A DNA stretch of 64,000 bases from Blastococcus sp. CT_GayMR20 (lineage in GTDB: Bacteria > Actinomycetota > Actinomycetes > Mycobacteriales > Geodermatophilaceae), in contig NZ_SPQM01000003.1 in NCBI RefSeq assembly GCF_004570345.1, forward strand, positions 1 through 64,000. The letters run 5' to 3'. Below, piece by piece: positions 35,488 to 44,870 of the stretch (position 1 is the stretch's first letter; each line of letters opens with the position of its first letter). A model generated the notes under the pieces. That model ran no database searches. It had not been told where the DNA came from and was given only the letters and a program-made list of their open reading frames with translations. A program made the translations under genes and the position numbers.

Positions 35488-36372
35488 CTACAGGCGCACG
35501 TACAGCCTGAGCGTCACGTAGGCGGCGATGCCGGCCAGACCCACGCCGGCGGCGGCGATGATCGGGCTGATGAAGGCGATCGCCGACCAGTCGACCGGCG
35601 GGATGATCCCCGCCTTGATCGGCCCGGCGAGCGTCTTGTCGACGAAGAGCACCTTGGTGAGGATCAGCCCGCCGATCGCCAGCAGCGCACCGATCAGGCC
35701 GGCGACCGCGGCCTCGAGGATGAACGGGAGCTGGGTGTACCAGCGCGAGGCGCCGACCAGCCGCATGATGTTCGTCTCGTTGCGGCGGTTGAACGCGGCC
35801 AGCTGGATGGTGTTCGAGATCAGCAGCAGCGCCGCCAGCGCCTGGACCACCGCCACGGCGATCGTCGCGTTGCGGGCGCCGTTGAGCAGGCTGAACAGGC
35901 GGTCGAGGAACTCGCCCTCGTCGCGGACCTGGTCCACGCCGTTCTGCCCGTTCGGGAACTCCTCGGCGATGACGCGGAACCGCTCCGGGTTCTCCAGCTC
36001 CACGCGGAAGCTCTCGGGCAGCGCGTCGGCGGGGGTGTTCTCGACCAGCTCGGGCTGCTGGCTGAACTGCTGCTGGAAGCGCTCGTAGGCCTCGTCCTTG
36101 GACTCGTAGATGAAGCTCTTGACCTCGTTCGAGCCCTCCAGCTCCGTCTGGATGGCGGTGCGCTGCTCCTCGGTGACGTCGTCGGCCAGGAAGATGGAGA
36201 CCTGCACCTTGTCGTAGTAGATCTCCTTCATGTCGGAGATCATCCCGGCGATCAGCAGGCCGGTGCCCATGAGTCCGAGGGAGATGGCCGTCGTCAGGAT
36301 CATCGCGACCGTCATGGTCAGGTTGCGACGAAGCCCGGTGGCCACCTCGGAGAGGACGAAGTTGACGCGCAT
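35488..36372 (-). CDS. ftsX: cell-division ABC transporter permease FtsX
   Basis: A 294-residue protein with one N-terminal membrane helix (about 20-42), a roughly 130-residue extracellular domain, and three C-terminal helices (about 170-290). Between them is the conserved TNIMRLVGASRWYTQLPF coupling segment of the FtsX/MacB permease family. With FtsE it regulates peptidoglycan hydrolases (RipC-type in actinobacteria) at the divisome. ATG preceded by AGGGA. It lies 48 bp after ftsE. Confidence 0.96.
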   Translation of the reverse strand: MRVNFVLSEVATGLRRNLTMTVAMILTTAISLGLMGTGLLIAGMISDMKEIYYDKVQVSIFLADDVTEEQRTAIQTELEGSNEVKSFIYESKDEAYERFQQQFSQQPELVENTPADALPESFRVELENPERFRVIAEEFPNGQNGVDQVRDEGEFLDRLFSLLNGARNATIAVAVVQALAALLLISNTIQLAAFNRRNETNIMRLVGASRWYTQLPFILEAAVAGLIGALLAIGGLILTKVLFVDKTLAGPIKAGIIPPVDWSAIAFISPIIAAAGVGLAGIAAYVTLRLYVRL

Positions 36373-36420
36373 GGATTCCCTGTCAGTGGGTTCGTGAGGG
36401 GTCGGTCGGGCCGGGCCGGA

Positions 36421-37110
36421 CTAGCGGCCGACGCCGTAGACGCCCCGCGACTGGTCGCGGGTGATCTGGCCCCCGTTGAGCTCGATGACGCGGCGGCGCA
36501 TGGAGTCGACGATGTGGTAGTCGTGCGTCGCCATGATCACCGTGGTGCCGGTGCGGTTGATCCGCTCCAGCAGCAGCATGATCCCCTCGCTGGTCTCCGG
36601 GTCGAGGTTTCCGGTGGGCTCGTCGGCGAGCAGGACCAGCGGCCGGTTCACGAAGGCCCGGGCGATCGCCACGCGCTGCTGCTCACCACCGGAGAGCTCG
36701 CTGGGGAGCCGGTGCGCCTTGCCCTCCAGGCCCACCATCTCCAGCACCTCGGGCACGACCCGCTTGATCGTCCGCGTGGGCTTGTTGATGACCTCGAGGG
36801 CGAACGCCACGTTCTGGGCGACCGTGCGGTCGCGCAGCAGGCGGAAGTCCTGGAAGACGCAGCCCATGGTCCGGCGCAGCTTGGGCACCTGCCACTTGCT
36901 CATCGTGTTCAGCGTCTTGCCGTTGACGACGACGGTGCCCGAGGTGGGGGTGTCCTCCTTGAGCAGGAGGCGCAGGAACGTCGACTTGCCCGAACCGGAG
37001 GACCCGATCAGGAAGACGAACTCGCCCTTGTCGATCTCGGTGGACACGTCGTCGAGGGCCGGCCGGCCGCTGGCCGGGTAGAGCTTGGTGACGTGTTGCA
37101 TTTCGATCAC
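36421..37110 (-). CDS. ftsE: cell-division ATP-binding protein FtsE
   Basis: A 229-residue ABC ATPase of standard FtsE length. The Walker A motif is [10 protein letters not shown] (about 36-45), the Q-loop lies in CVFQDFRLL, the signature is [14 protein letters not shown], Walker B is [11 protein letters not shown], and the switch His is in [10 protein letters not shown]. The GTG start is used. It partners with FtsX encoded directly downstream. prfB lies 84 bp upstream. Confidence 0.97.
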   Translation of the reverse strand: MIEMQHVTKLYPASGRPALDDVSTEIDKGEFVFLIGSSGSGKSTFLRLLLKEDTPTSGTVVVNGKTLNTMSKWQVPKLRRTMGCVFQDFRLLRDRTVAQNVAFALEVINKPTRTIKRVVPEVLEMVGLEGKAHRLPSELSGGEQQRVAIARAFVNRPLVLLADEPTGNLDPETSEGIMLLLERINRTGTTVIMATHDYHIVDSMRRRVIELNGGQITRDQSRGVYGVGR

Positions 37111-37194
37111 GAGGCGCCACGGTACCTGCCCCGGCTGCTCGTCCGAGGCGGACGCACGGGAACTCTCCGGACTCGTTCCCGCGGGCGGCGACGC

Positions 37195-38307
37195 TCAGTT
37201 CAGGGCTGCGGTCTCCTGCTGACGGCGCCACCGGATGCCGGCCTCGATGAAGGCGTCGATGTCGCCGTCGAGCACCGAGGCGGTGTTGCCGGTCTCGTGC
37301 TCGGTGCGCAGGTCCTTGACCATCTGGTACGGGTGCAGGACGTAGGAGCGCATCTGGTTGCCCCAGCTGCTGCCCTCGCCCTTGAGTGCGTCCATCTCGG
37401 CGCGCTGCTCGGCCTGCCGGACGACGAGCAGCCGGGCCTGGAGCACGCGCAGCGCCGCGGCCCGGTTCTGGATCTGGCTCTTCTCGTTCTGGCAGGACAC
37501 CACGATGCCGGTCGGGATGTGCGTCATCCGGACGGCGGAGTCGGTGGTGTTGACGCTCTGCCCCCCGGGGCCGGAGGACCGGAAGACGTCGACCCGGATC
37601 TCGTTCTCGGGGATCTCGACGTGGTCGGTCTGCTCGACCACCGGCAGCACCTCGACACCGGCGAACGACGTCTGCCGGCGGCCCTGGTTGTCGAACGGCG
37701 AGATGCGGACGAGCCGGTGCGTGCCCTGCTCGACGGAGAGGGTGCCGTAGGCGTAGGGCACCTTGACGGCGAAGGTGGCCGACTTGATCCCCGCCTCCTC
37801 CGCGTAGCTGACGTCGAGGACCTCGGTGGGGTACTTGTGCCGCTCGGCCCAGCGCAGGTACATGCGCATGAGCATCTCGGCGAAGTCCGCGGCGTCCACT
37901 CCCCCGGCCTCGGAGCGGATCGTCACGAGCGCCTCGCGGGAGTCGTACTCGCCGTTGAGCAGGGTGCGGACCTCGAGCTCGTCGATGACGGCGCGGATGC
38001 TGGTCAGCTCCCGCTCGGTCTCGGCGGTCGTGGCGTCGTCGCCCTCCTCCTCCGCCATCTCGTGCAGGAGCGCCACGTCGTCCAGTCGGCTGCGCAGCTC
38101 CTCGACGCGGCGGAGGTCGCCCTGCAGGTAGGAGAGCTTCGAGGTGATCGCCTGCGCGGCCTCGACGTCGTTCCAGAGGTCGGGCGCCGCGGCCTGTTGC
38201 TCGAGGTCGGCGATCTCGTTGCGCATGTCGTCGATGCGCAGGACGGCCTCGATCGACTTCAGGGTCGTGTTGAGCTCGTCGAGTACGACGGCGAAGTCGG
38301 CAGCCAC
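37195..38307 (-). CDS. prfB: peptide chain release factor 2
   Basis: A 370-residue release factor. The stop-codon recognition tripeptide SPF occurs in [12 protein letters not shown] and the catalytic GGQ in [14 protein letters not shown]. It terminates translation at UGA and UAA. The first 30 codons are continuous from a GTG and contain no in-frame TGA, so the programmed +1 frameshift of E. coli prfB is absent, as expected in actinobacteria. TACCCT lies 14 nt before the start, suggesting a very short leader. Confidence 0.97.
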   Translation of the reverse strand: MAADFAVVLDELNTTLKSIEAVLRIDDMRNEIADLEQQAAAPDLWNDVEAAQAITSKLSYLQGDLRRVEELRSRLDDVALLHEMAEEEGDDATTAETERELTSIRAVIDELEVRTLLNGEYDSREALVTIRSEAGGVDAADFAEMLMRMYLRWAERHKYPTEVLDVSYAEEAGIKSATFAVKVPYAYGTLSVEQGTHRLVRISPFDNQGRRQTSFAGVEVLPVVEQTDHVEIPENEIRVDVFRSSGPGGQSVNTTDSAVRMTHIPTGIVVSCQNEKSQIQNRAAALRVLQARLLVVRQAEQRAEMDALKGEGSSWGNQMRSYVLHPYQMVKDLRTEHETGNTASVLDGDIDAFIEAGIRWRRQQETAALN

Positions 38308-38353
38308 GTCTAGCCAGGGTAGTGCGCCCCTCGCGGGGGTAGGGATTCACGGC

Positions 38354-38641
38354 ATGAGCGAGCCGCGAAGACCCCGGTCGCGGGAGGACTACGAACAGGG
38401 CCTCCCCGACCACCACGACCCGACGGCCGGTTTCGGCGGCGCTGCACCGGCCCGGTCCGCGCTGACGCTGCGGCTGGTGCTCGCCGGCTTCGGTCTCGTC
38501 GTCTGCGTCGCCGGGGGGATCATCTTCCTCGCGGCCGGACTCCCGGTCTGGACGGCGGTGGCGCTGTTCGTGCTCGCGGCCGTCGCGCTCGTGGACCTCG
38601 TCGTGATCATCCGGCGCAAGGCCCGTGGCGAGCCGGGCTGA
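38354..38641 (+). CDS. DUF6343-type small membrane protein
   Basis: A 95-residue protein with a charged N-terminal 35 residues and the segment ARSALTLRLVLAGFGLVVC, typical of DUF6343 proteins. Two membrane helices follow (about 41-62 and 66-85), and a basic tail ends RRKARGEPG. No function is known. The start lies 14 nt after TAGGGAT, so the transcript may be leaderless or nearly so. It converges with the GGDEF/EAL gene, 6 bp apart. Confidence 0.75.
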   Translation: MSEPRRPRSREDYEQGLPDHHDPTAGFGGAAPARSALTLRLVLAGFGLVVCVAGGIIFLAAGLPVWTAVALFVLAAVALVDLVVIIRRKARGEPG

Positions 38642-38647
38642 GCGGGT

Positions 38648-40417
38648 TCAGCGCCGCGCGCTCGGCGCCCGCAGCCCGTCGGACCGGGCGCCGACCCAGG
38701 CGGGCACGTCCTCGGCCGGCATCGGCCGCGCGATGAAGAAGCCCTGCGCGTAGGTGCAGCCGAGCTCCTGCGCCAGCGCCAGCTGCTCGGCCGTCTCCAC
38801 GCCCTCGGCCAGGCTCCGCATGCCGCAGGCGCGCGCGAGCGCGACGACCGCCGCGATCGCCGCGGCGGACTGGCTCCGGCGGTCCGGGGAGCCGGCCACC
38901 AGGCTGCGGTCGATCTTCAGCACGCCTGCCGGGATGTTGACCAGCTGCCCGAGCGAGGAGTAGCCGCTCCCGAAGTCGTCGATCGCGACCTCGACGCCGG
39001 AGACGCGGAGGGAGGCGAACTGCTCGGCCGCCCGCTCCGGGTCGTCGGCCACCGTCGTCTCCGTGAGCTCGATGACCAGGCGGTCGGCCGGCAGCCCCGA
39101 CTCGGCGAGCGCCGCGGCGACGTCGGAGAGGAGCGTCCCACCGGCGATCGTCACCGCACTGACGTTGACCCCGACGAGCAGGGACAGCCCCGAGGAGTGC
39201 CAGGCGGCGGCCTGCCGGGTCGCGGTCGCCAGCACCCAGCGGGTGAGCGGGCCGATCAGCTCGTACTGCTCCGCGAGGGGGATGAACTCGCACGGCGGGA
39301 CCAGGCCCCGCTCCGGGTGCCGCCAGCGCACGAGGGCCTCGGCGCCGTCGACGAGGCCGGTCGGCAGGTGGATGACCGGCTGGTAGTGCAGCACGAGCTG
39401 GTCGCTCTCGATCGCGTCCCGCAGCTCCGCTGCCAGCTGCATCCGCTGCTGCACCGCGGACCTGAGGTCGGGGCTGAAGACGCGGACCCGGTTCCGGCCG
39501 GCGGCCTTCGCCGCGTACATCGCCAGGTCGGCGTCCCGCACGAGGTCGGTCGACCGGGAGCTGTGGTCGTCGGTCCGGCCGACGGCGGCGATCCCGATGC
39601 TGGCGCTGAGCCGGACGGCACGGCCGCCGAGGTCGAACGGCTTCTCCAGGGCCGCCTGGCACCGCGCGGCCAGGTGCTCCGCGCCGTCGGTGTCGCAGTC
39701 ACGGCAGAGGACGACGAACTCGTCGCCACCCAGGCGGCCGACCGTGTCCTGGGCGCGGGTGCCCGCCAGGAGCCGGCTCGCCAGCTGCCGGAGCAGCTCG
39801 TCGCCGACGTCGTGCCCGAGGGAGTCGTTGACGTCCTTGAACCCGTCGACGTCGAGGAAGAGCACGGCGACCGAGGGGCGGTCGGCCCGCTGCAGCTCGG
39901 CGTCGATGAGCTCGTGGAGGTGGGCCCGGTTCGGCAGCTCGGTGAGGTGGTCGTGGCGCGCCTGCCACGCCGACGTCCGCTCGGCCTGCACGCGCGCGGT
40001 GACGTCGGTGTGAGTGACGACGACGTGCCCGCTCCGGTCGACCCGGCTGCCCTGTACGTGGAACCACAGCGTGCCGGCGCCAGCGGGGCTCGACAGCGAG
40101 CGGTCGACGGAGACCTGCGCGCGGTCGCCGCGCGCCAGTTCCCGGAGCGAGTGCACGAGGTACCGGGCGGCGTCGTCGTCGCAGAGACGCAGCGCGCTGG
40201 CGTAGTAGTCGGCGCCGACGGCGATGTGTCCGCCGTACTCCTCGTCCGCCGCCGTCCACGCGGAGTTGCCCATGACGATCGTGCCGTCGGGGTCGAGCAG
40301 GACCGTCGGCGAGGGCAGCGCGTCGAGCACGGACCGCATCAGCCCGGCGTCGGCGGCGGCGCCGTCCGCGCGGCGCACGTCGAGGGACGGCTCGGCGCGT
40401 TCCGGGAGCGGTCCCAC
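38648..40417 (-). CDS. bifunctional-type GGDEF/EAL protein with PAS domain
   Basis: A 589-residue c-di-GMP protein. A PAS-like region (about 35-150) ends with HTDVTARVQAER. The GGDEF domain has the intact active site RLGGDEFVVL, and the EAL domain begins DGAEALVRWRHPERG with the later motifs ELTETTVADD, IDDFGSGYSSL and LAEGVE. Both catalytic sites look complete, so synthesis and breakdown are both possible. No membrane helix is seen. The GTG at 40417 is preferred because GGAGGGGG lies just upstream; an ATG at 40471 would add 18 residues. Confidence 0.9.
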   Translation of the reverse strand: MGPLPERAEPSLDVRRADGAAADAGLMRSVLDALPSPTVLLDPDGTIVMGNSAWTAADEEYGGHIAVGADYYASALRLCDDDAARYLVHSLRELARGDRAQVSVDRSLSSPAGAGTLWFHVQGSRVDRSGHVVVTHTDVTARVQAERTSAWQARHDHLTELPNRAHLHELIDAELQRADRPSVAVLFLDVDGFKDVNDSLGHDVGDELLRQLASRLLAGTRAQDTVGRLGGDEFVVLCRDCDTDGAEHLAARCQAALEKPFDLGGRAVRLSASIGIAAVGRTDDHSSRSTDLVRDADLAMYAAKAAGRNRVRVFSPDLRSAVQQRMQLAAELRDAIESDQLVLHYQPVIHLPTGLVDGAEALVRWRHPERGLVPPCEFIPLAEQYELIGPLTRWVLATATRQAAAWHSSGLSLLVGVNVSAVTIAGGTLLSDVAAALAESGLPADRLVIELTETTVADDPERAAEQFASLRVSGVEVAIDDFGSGYSSLGQLVNIPAGVLKIDRSLVAGSPDRRSQSAAAIAAVVALARACGMRSLAEGVETAEQLALAQELGCTYAQGFFIARPMPAEDVPAWVGARSDGLRAPSARR

Positions 40418-40536
40418 GTCGTCCCCCTCCTTCTCGCGGACGTCGCCGGCCGACGTCCCTGCTTCTCTCATCGGCAGGGGGGACCGCAGGAGCAGCGGAA
40501 CGGGACCGGCCCACCCGCTCGGGTGAGCCGGAGGGC

Positions 40537-40869
40537 TCAGCTCTCCGGTGGCCTGGTCTCGTCGGCGATCCAGCGAAGGTACGCCGGGTTGCCGCCCACG
40601 AGCGGCAGGGCGATCACGCACGGGACGTCGTAAGGGTGCAGCTCCGCGGTGCGCCCGAGGATCTCCGGCACCAGCGAGCGGCGCGTGTGCAGCGCCACCC
40701 GCGCCTCGGGCTCGTCGTGGACGGCGCCGTCCCAGCGGTAGACCGACCGGACGGCGGCCAGGGTGTGGCCGCACGCGGCCAGCCGCTCGTCGACGAGGGT
40801 CCGGGTGTAGCCGGCGAGCCAGTCGGCGTCCGGGCCGGTCACGACGATCTCGCAGAACTCTTCCTCCAC
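40537..40869 (-). CDS. cutA: divalent-cation tolerance protein CutA
   Basis: A 110-residue protein of the CutA1 family. It has the expected order TLVDERLAACGHTLAAVRSVYRWDGAV, then EPEARVALHTRRSLVPEI and HPYDVPCVIALPLVGGNPAYLRWI. CutA forms a very stable trimer; a metal-related role is named in the family but not certain. The GTG start gives the usual N-terminus (EEEFCEIVVTG). Confidence 0.92.
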   Translation of the reverse strand: MEEEFCEIVVTGPDADWLAGYTRTLVDERLAACGHTLAAVRSVYRWDGAVHDEPEARVALHTRRSLVPEILGRTAELHPYDVPCVIALPLVGGNPAYLRWIADETRPPES

Positions 40870-40917
40870 ACCGCCATCCTGGCGTGGATCCGAGGGGGAT
40901 GCGGGTAGGTGGCGGTC

Positions 40918-41154
40918 ATGACCGACGACATGACGATCAGGATCGACAGCGAGGAGTACGTCCTCCGCAGCGGTGGTGAGGGGCTCGAGGTGGGCCGCCG
41001 CAACGGCTCGGACGTGGCGTGGCTGGACACCGTGGACCTCGATCTGCTGCCCGCCGGCGCGCGGCAGGCCATCGACCGTGGCGACGCCTCGGACGAGGCG
41101 CTGCTCACCGCCCTGCGCGGTGTCGTCCAGGCGGAGGTGGAGCGCGGCGGCTGA
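40918..41154 (+). CDS. small acidic hypothetical protein
   Basis: A 78-residue soluble protein (MTDDMTIRIDSEEYVLRSGGEGLEVGRRNG...) with no membrane segment or motif that I recognise. TAGGTG (40906-40911) lies exactly 12 nt before the ATG with no Shine-Dalgarno, matching the leaderless layout seen at other genes here. It is divergent from cutA (48 bp) and ends at a shared terminator with the MBL gene. Confidence 0.65.
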   Translation: MTDDMTIRIDSEEYVLRSGGEGLEVGRRNGSDVAWLDTVDLDLLPAGARQAIDRGDASDEALLTALRGVVQAEVERGG

Positions 41155-41168
41155 CCCGACGACTGGCG

Positions 41169-41203
41169 GGCGGCGTGACGGGCCCACCTCCCGTCACGCC
41201 GCC
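41169..41203. terminator. bidirectional terminator, 14-bp perfect stem
   Basis: GGCGGCGTGACGGG (41169-41182) pairs perfectly with CCCGTCACGCCGCC (41190-41203) around a 7-nt loop. The right arm overlaps the stop codon of the MBL gene, and the left arm follows the 78-residue gene by 15 bp. Confidence 0.8.
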
Positions 41204-41979
41204 AGGTCCACGCCCACCCCCAGCGGGAGCCAGCGCAGGGCCTGGGCCTCGCCCGGCGCCCGGCCGAACTCCGCCTCCACGGCGTCGCGTCCCTGCCGGA
41301 AGTGCGACCACCCCTCGTAGTGGACCGGGATGGCGGTGCGCGGCCGCAGGAGGCGGCACAGCTCCACGGCCTGGCGGGCCGTCATCGAGTACCGCAGCGG
41401 ACCGGTGACCGGGAACCGGACGCCACCGAGGTGCAGCAGCGCGGTGTCCACCCGCAGGCGCTCGGCCACCGTGCGCACGCCGTCGAAGAGCACCGTGTCC
41501 CCCGAGATCCAGAGCACGCCGTCCTCCTGACCGGCCCACCGCAACGCGAAGCCGACGACGGCACCGGCGACGGGCCGGCTCAGCGGTGGGCCGTGCCGGG
41601 CCGGGGTGGCGGTGATCTCGATCGGCGGCCGCCCGGCGGCCGTGAGCTCCGTCGTGTCCCAGGCCCTGAGGCCCCGCGCGGAGCCGAGCCGCCGGGCGCC
41701 GGGCAGCGTGGTCACCACGACCCCGGCGGCAGGCAGCAGCGCCCGCCCCGCGTCGTCGAGGTTGTCGGCGTGGTGGTCGTGGCTGAGCAGGACCGCGTCC
41801 ACCGGCAGCACGTCGGCGGCCGCCACGGCCGGACCGGTCACCTTGCGCGACGACGTCCCCCAGCCGAAGGCGTACCTCCGGCCGGGGGCGTCGAACGTCG
41901 GGTCGACCAGCAACCGCCAGCCGTGCACCTCGATGAGGACGGTCGGCCCGCCGATGTGGGTGAGCCGCACGTCCTTCAC
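41194..41979 (-). CDS. UlaG-like metallo-beta-lactamase-fold hydrolase
   Basis: A 261-residue MBL-fold protein. It starts VRLTHIGGPTVLIEVHGWRLLVDP, has the metal motif LLSHDHHADN (H-x-H-x-D), then ISGDTVLFDGV and a C-terminal AIPVHYEGWSHF His. This order fits the UlaG/RomA-like branch. It has no signal peptide. The GTG start overlaps the stop of the alpha/beta hydrolase gene (GTGA), so the pair is translationally coupled and may act on the same ester or lactone. Confidence 0.85.
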   Translation of the reverse strand: MKDVRLTHIGGPTVLIEVHGWRLLVDPTFDAPGRRYAFGWGTSSRKVTGPAVAAADVLPVDAVLLSHDHHADNLDDAGRALLPAAGVVVTTLPGARRLGSARGLRAWDTTELTAAGRPPIEITATPARHGPPLSRPVAGAVVGFALRWAGQEDGVLWISGDTVLFDGVRTVAERLRVDTALLHLGGVRFPVTGPLRYSMTARQAVELCRLLRPRTAIPVHYEGWSHFRQGRDAVEAEFGRAPGEAQALRWLPLGVGVDLAA

Positions 41980-42839
41980 TGCTGGCCGGCCGCCTGCCGC
42001 TGGACCGCGTGCCCGAGCGCCCACTCCAGCGCGTGGTCCGCGAGGGCCTCCCAGCCCTCCTGCGCCGGGAGCAGGTGCGCGTACCCCGGGTACTCCTCGT
42101 GCTCGGTGAGGACGCCGGACGTGTAGTGCTTGACGTTGGAGCGCTGCACGCTCGGCGGCATGATGTGGTCCTCGCTGCCGGAGATGAACAGCAGTGGCGG
42201 CCGGTCCTGGTTCTCGTAGTCCACCGCCGCGTCCTGCGGACCGGGCATGAAGTTCGCCAGCACCGAGTCCCACAGGATCCGCCCGGACGCCGGGATCGCG
42301 TACCGCTCGTAGAGCGCCCGGGACTCCGGCTCGTCGAAGGTGTTGGTGAACGCGTAGTGCCACTGCTCGTAGGTGAGCGGGACGGCGCGGTGCCGGTTGG
42401 CCGGGTTCTTGAACGCGGTGAAGGTCGACCGCAGCTGGGACAGCGGCAGCACCCGCACGCCCTCGGTGGGTGCCGAGTTCAGGACGACACCGACGGCTCC
42501 GTAGCCGCGGTCGAGCAGCAGCTGCACCAGCGTGCCGCCGGCGGAGTGGCCGATGAGGATCGGGGGCTTCCCCAGCGCACCGACGACACCTTCCAGGTGC
42601 GCCATGATCGTCGGGAGGGTCAGCTCCGCGATGACGCTGGGGTCGGCGTTCAGCGCCTCGACCTCGACCTCGAAACCCGGATAGGCCGGCGTCAGGACAC
42701 GGAAGCCCTTGGCCTCGTAGTGGGTCTTCCAGTTCTCCCAGCTGCGGGGGGTCACCCAGAAGCCGTGGACGAGCACGATCGTGTCCGGACCGCCGGGCGC
42801 AGGTCCGTCGGCCGGTCGCGGGGCAGGGATGTCGGTCAT
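41976..42839 (-). CDS. alpha/beta hydrolase
   Basis: A 287-residue alpha/beta-fold hydrolase. The oxyanion segment is LVHGFWVTPRSW, the nucleophile elbow GHSAGG (Ser), an acid candidate is in LLFISGSEDHIMPP, and the catalytic His is probably in YPGYAHLLPAQEGWE. The ATG at 42839 has GAGGAAG upstream and is preferred to one five codons earlier. It is followed, with a 4-bp overlap, by the MBL-fold gene and preceded by another hydrolase gene 11 bp upstream, so three hydrolases form one run. Confidence 0.87.
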   Translation of the reverse strand: MTDIPAPRPADGPAPGGPDTIVLVHGFWVTPRSWENWKTHYEAKGFRVLTPAYPGFEVEVEALNADPSVIAELTLPTIMAHLEGVVGALGKPPILIGHSAGGTLVQLLLDRGYGAVGVVLNSAPTEGVRVLPLSQLRSTFTAFKNPANRHRAVPLTYEQWHYAFTNTFDEPESRALYERYAIPASGRILWDSVLANFMPGPQDAAVDYENQDRPPLLFISGSEDHIMPPSVQRSNVKHYTSGVLTEHEEYPGYAHLLPAQEGWEALADHALEWALGHAVQRQAAGQQ

Positions 42840-42850
42840 GTCGCTTCCTC

Positions 42851-43672
42851 TCACGCCCGCGCGAACGCGAGCAGGTCGGCGTTGAACTCCTGCTCATGGG
42901 CTCCGGTCAGGCCGTGCGGCGCGCCGGGGTAGACCTTCAGCGTCGCGTCCTTCAACAGCTCCGCCGTCTTCGGCGCGGAGTCGGCGAAGGGCACGATCTG
43001 GTCGTCGTCGCCGTGGGCGACGAGCACGGGGACGTCGATCTGGTGCAGGTCCTGGGTGAAGTCGGTCTCGGAGAAGGCCCGGATGCAGTCGAGCGCCCCT
43101 GCGAGACCAGCCTGCATGCTCCACATCCAGAAGGCGTCGACGACGCCCTGCGGGACGTCGGCGCCGTCCCGGTTCATCCCGTAGAACGGGACGGCCAGGT
43201 CCCGGTAGAACTGCGACCTGTTCCCCGCGACGCCCGCGCGGATCCCGTCGAACGCCTCGATCGGCAGGCCGTCGGGATGGGCGTCGGTCTTCAGCATCAG
43301 CGGCGGAACGGCACCCAGCAGCACCGCCTTCGCCACCCGGGCGGTGCCGTGGCGGCCCATGTACCGGGTCACCTCACCGCCGCCTGTGGAGTGGCCGACC
43401 AGGATCACGTCGTGCAGGTCCAGCGAGTCGATGAGCCCGGCCAGGTCGTCGGCGTAGGTGTCCATGTCGTTGCCGTCCCACGGCTGTGACGAGCGACCAT
43501 GCCCCCGCCGGTCGTGGGCGATCGCCCGGAAGCCGTGGGACGCGATGTGGTGCATCGAGCCGTCCCAGGCATCGGCGTTGAGCGGCCAGCCGTGACTGAA
43601 GAGGACCGGCTGACCGCTGCCCCAGTCCTTGTAGAAGATCTCGGTGGCGTCGTCGGTCGTGAAGAAGGCCAT
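42851..43672 (-). CDS. alpha/beta hydrolase, cofactor-free haloperoxidase/esterase type
   Basis: A 273-residue hydrolase that matches non-heme chloroperoxidases: [22 protein letters not shown], the elbow [17 protein letters not shown] (Ser), [14 protein letters not shown] (Asp) and [17 protein letters not shown] (His). All triad residues are present. Such enzymes are esterases that can form peracids and so halogenate in vitro. The ATG follows AGGGAGACAGGC. It is the first gene of the three-hydrolase run and divergent from the AraC regulator, which may control it. Confidence 0.92.
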   Translation of the reverse strand: MAFFTTDDATEIFYKDWGSGQPVLFSHGWPLNADAWDGSMHHIASHGFRAIAHDRRGHGRSSQPWDGNDMDTYADDLAGLIDSLDLHDVILVGHSTGGGEVTRYMGRHGTARVAKAVLLGAVPPLMLKTDAHPDGLPIEAFDGIRAGVAGNRSQFYRDLAVPFYGMNRDGADVPQGVVDAFWMWSMQAGLAGALDCIRAFSETDFTQDLHQIDVPVLVAHGDDDQIVPFADSAPKTAELLKDATLKVYPGAPHGLTGAHEQEFNADLLAFARA

Positions 43673-43903
43673 GCCTGTCTCCCTGCGAATTAGTTGTCGG
43701 CTCATCCGTATCGCCGAGCCTGGCAGTCGGCCCGGATCGCAGGTGGCCTGTACGTGCACAGCTCCGGTCCCTCTCTGCAGGACCTCCTCCCGCGCTGAGG
43801 CGTTCCCTGCGCGGGAGCGCTCTGCGATGCTCGGCCGGTCAACGGGGACGCCGGTCCGCGCCGCGTGATTCCGCGACGGCCGAGTCGCTCCCCGGGGGTC
43901 GCC

Positions 43904-44854
43904 ATGCTGCTTCTCGACACCGCCGGTCTGCCGGTCGACGAGCGGGTGGACGCGTTCCGCGCGGCCATGGGCCAGGCATCGGTGCCGTGCCGCATCGAGC
44001 ATTTCGCCCCGGCCGACCGGATCCAGGCACGGATGAACTTGTGGATGTGCGGCCGGGGGAACCTCTTCACGGCCGACTCGTCGGGTTTCCGGCTCGTCCG
44101 GACGCCCAAGCACGTGCGGATGGAGGCGCCGGCCGTGGTGGCGATCGCGGTCCAGCCGCACGGGCAGGGCCGGTTCACGCAGTTCGGCCGCGACCAGCTC
44201 GTCGGCGCGGGCGATCTGATGCTCAACGACCTGACCGCCCCGTACTCCTTCTCCTGGGAGGGCACCGGCGGCTCACGTGCCTTCCAGGTCCCCTACGAGC
44301 AGCTCGCCCTGCCGGTGGACGTCGTCCGACGCGCCGCAGGGCGACTACCCGCGAGCCCGCTGTACGAGCTCGTGCTCCGGCACCTGGCCCGGCTCGCACG
44401 GTCCGCCGACGAGCTGGCAGCCGACCCGGCCGCGGCGATCCTGGGAACGGCGACCACCGAGCTCCTGCGGGCTCTCCTGGTCTCGGCCGCCGCGGACGAG
44501 CGGCTCCTGCCGCCGGTCCTGGCCGACACCCTGCTCACGCGGGTCACGACCTACGTCCAGCAGCACCTGAGGGACCCGGAGCTGACGCCGGAGGGGATCG
44601 CGGCGGCGCACAGCGTGTCCGTGCGGCAGCTCTACCAGGCTTTCGCGGGGGCGGGGACGAGCCTCGAGCAGTGGATCATCGGCCGGCGACTCGAGGCCGC
44701 GCGCGCTGAACTCCGGACTCCGGCCGGACGGCGGCGGGCGGTCGCCGCCACCGCCCGGGCGTGCGGTTTCCGCGACGCCAGCCACTTCTCCCGGCGGTTC
44801 CGTGCCGCCTACGGCCTGAGCCCGCGGGACTGGCAGCACGCGGCGGACGGCTGA
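43904..44854 (+). CDS. AraC-family transcriptional regulator
   Basis: A 316-residue regulator with an N-terminal AraC-binding-2-like ligand domain and a C-terminal double helix-turn-helix (about 215-315). The second HTH shows [29 protein letters not shown], the family signature. It is divergent from the haloperoxidase-like hydrolase gene (231 bp between starts), so activation or repression of the hydrolase run is the likely job. No clear operator symmetry was found in that space. Confidence 0.9.
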   Translation: MLLLDTAGLPVDERVDAFRAAMGQASVPCRIEHFAPADRIQARMNLWMCGRGNLFTADSSGFRLVRTPKHVRMEAPAVVAIAVQPHGQGRFTQFGRDQLVGAGDLMLNDLTAPYSFSWEGTGGSRAFQVPYEQLALPVDVVRRAAGRLPASPLYELVLRHLARLARSADELAADPAAAILGTATTELLRALLVSAAADERLLPPVLADTLLTRVTTYVQQHLRDPELTPEGIAAAHSVSVRQLYQAFAGAGTSLEQWIIGRRLEAARAELRTPAGRRRAVAATARACGFRDASHFSRRFRAAYGLSPRDWQHAADG

Positions 44855-44870
44855 CCGCCCCGAGGAGTCA

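Noticed and set aside
37195..38307. Programmed frameshift in prfB
   Set aside because: The 5' region is one open frame from GTG with no in-frame TGA near codon 26.
35467..38313. 948-codon rightward frame across ftsX-ftsE-prfB
   Set aside because: Antisense shadow caused by high GC; the leftward frames encode three well-known proteins.
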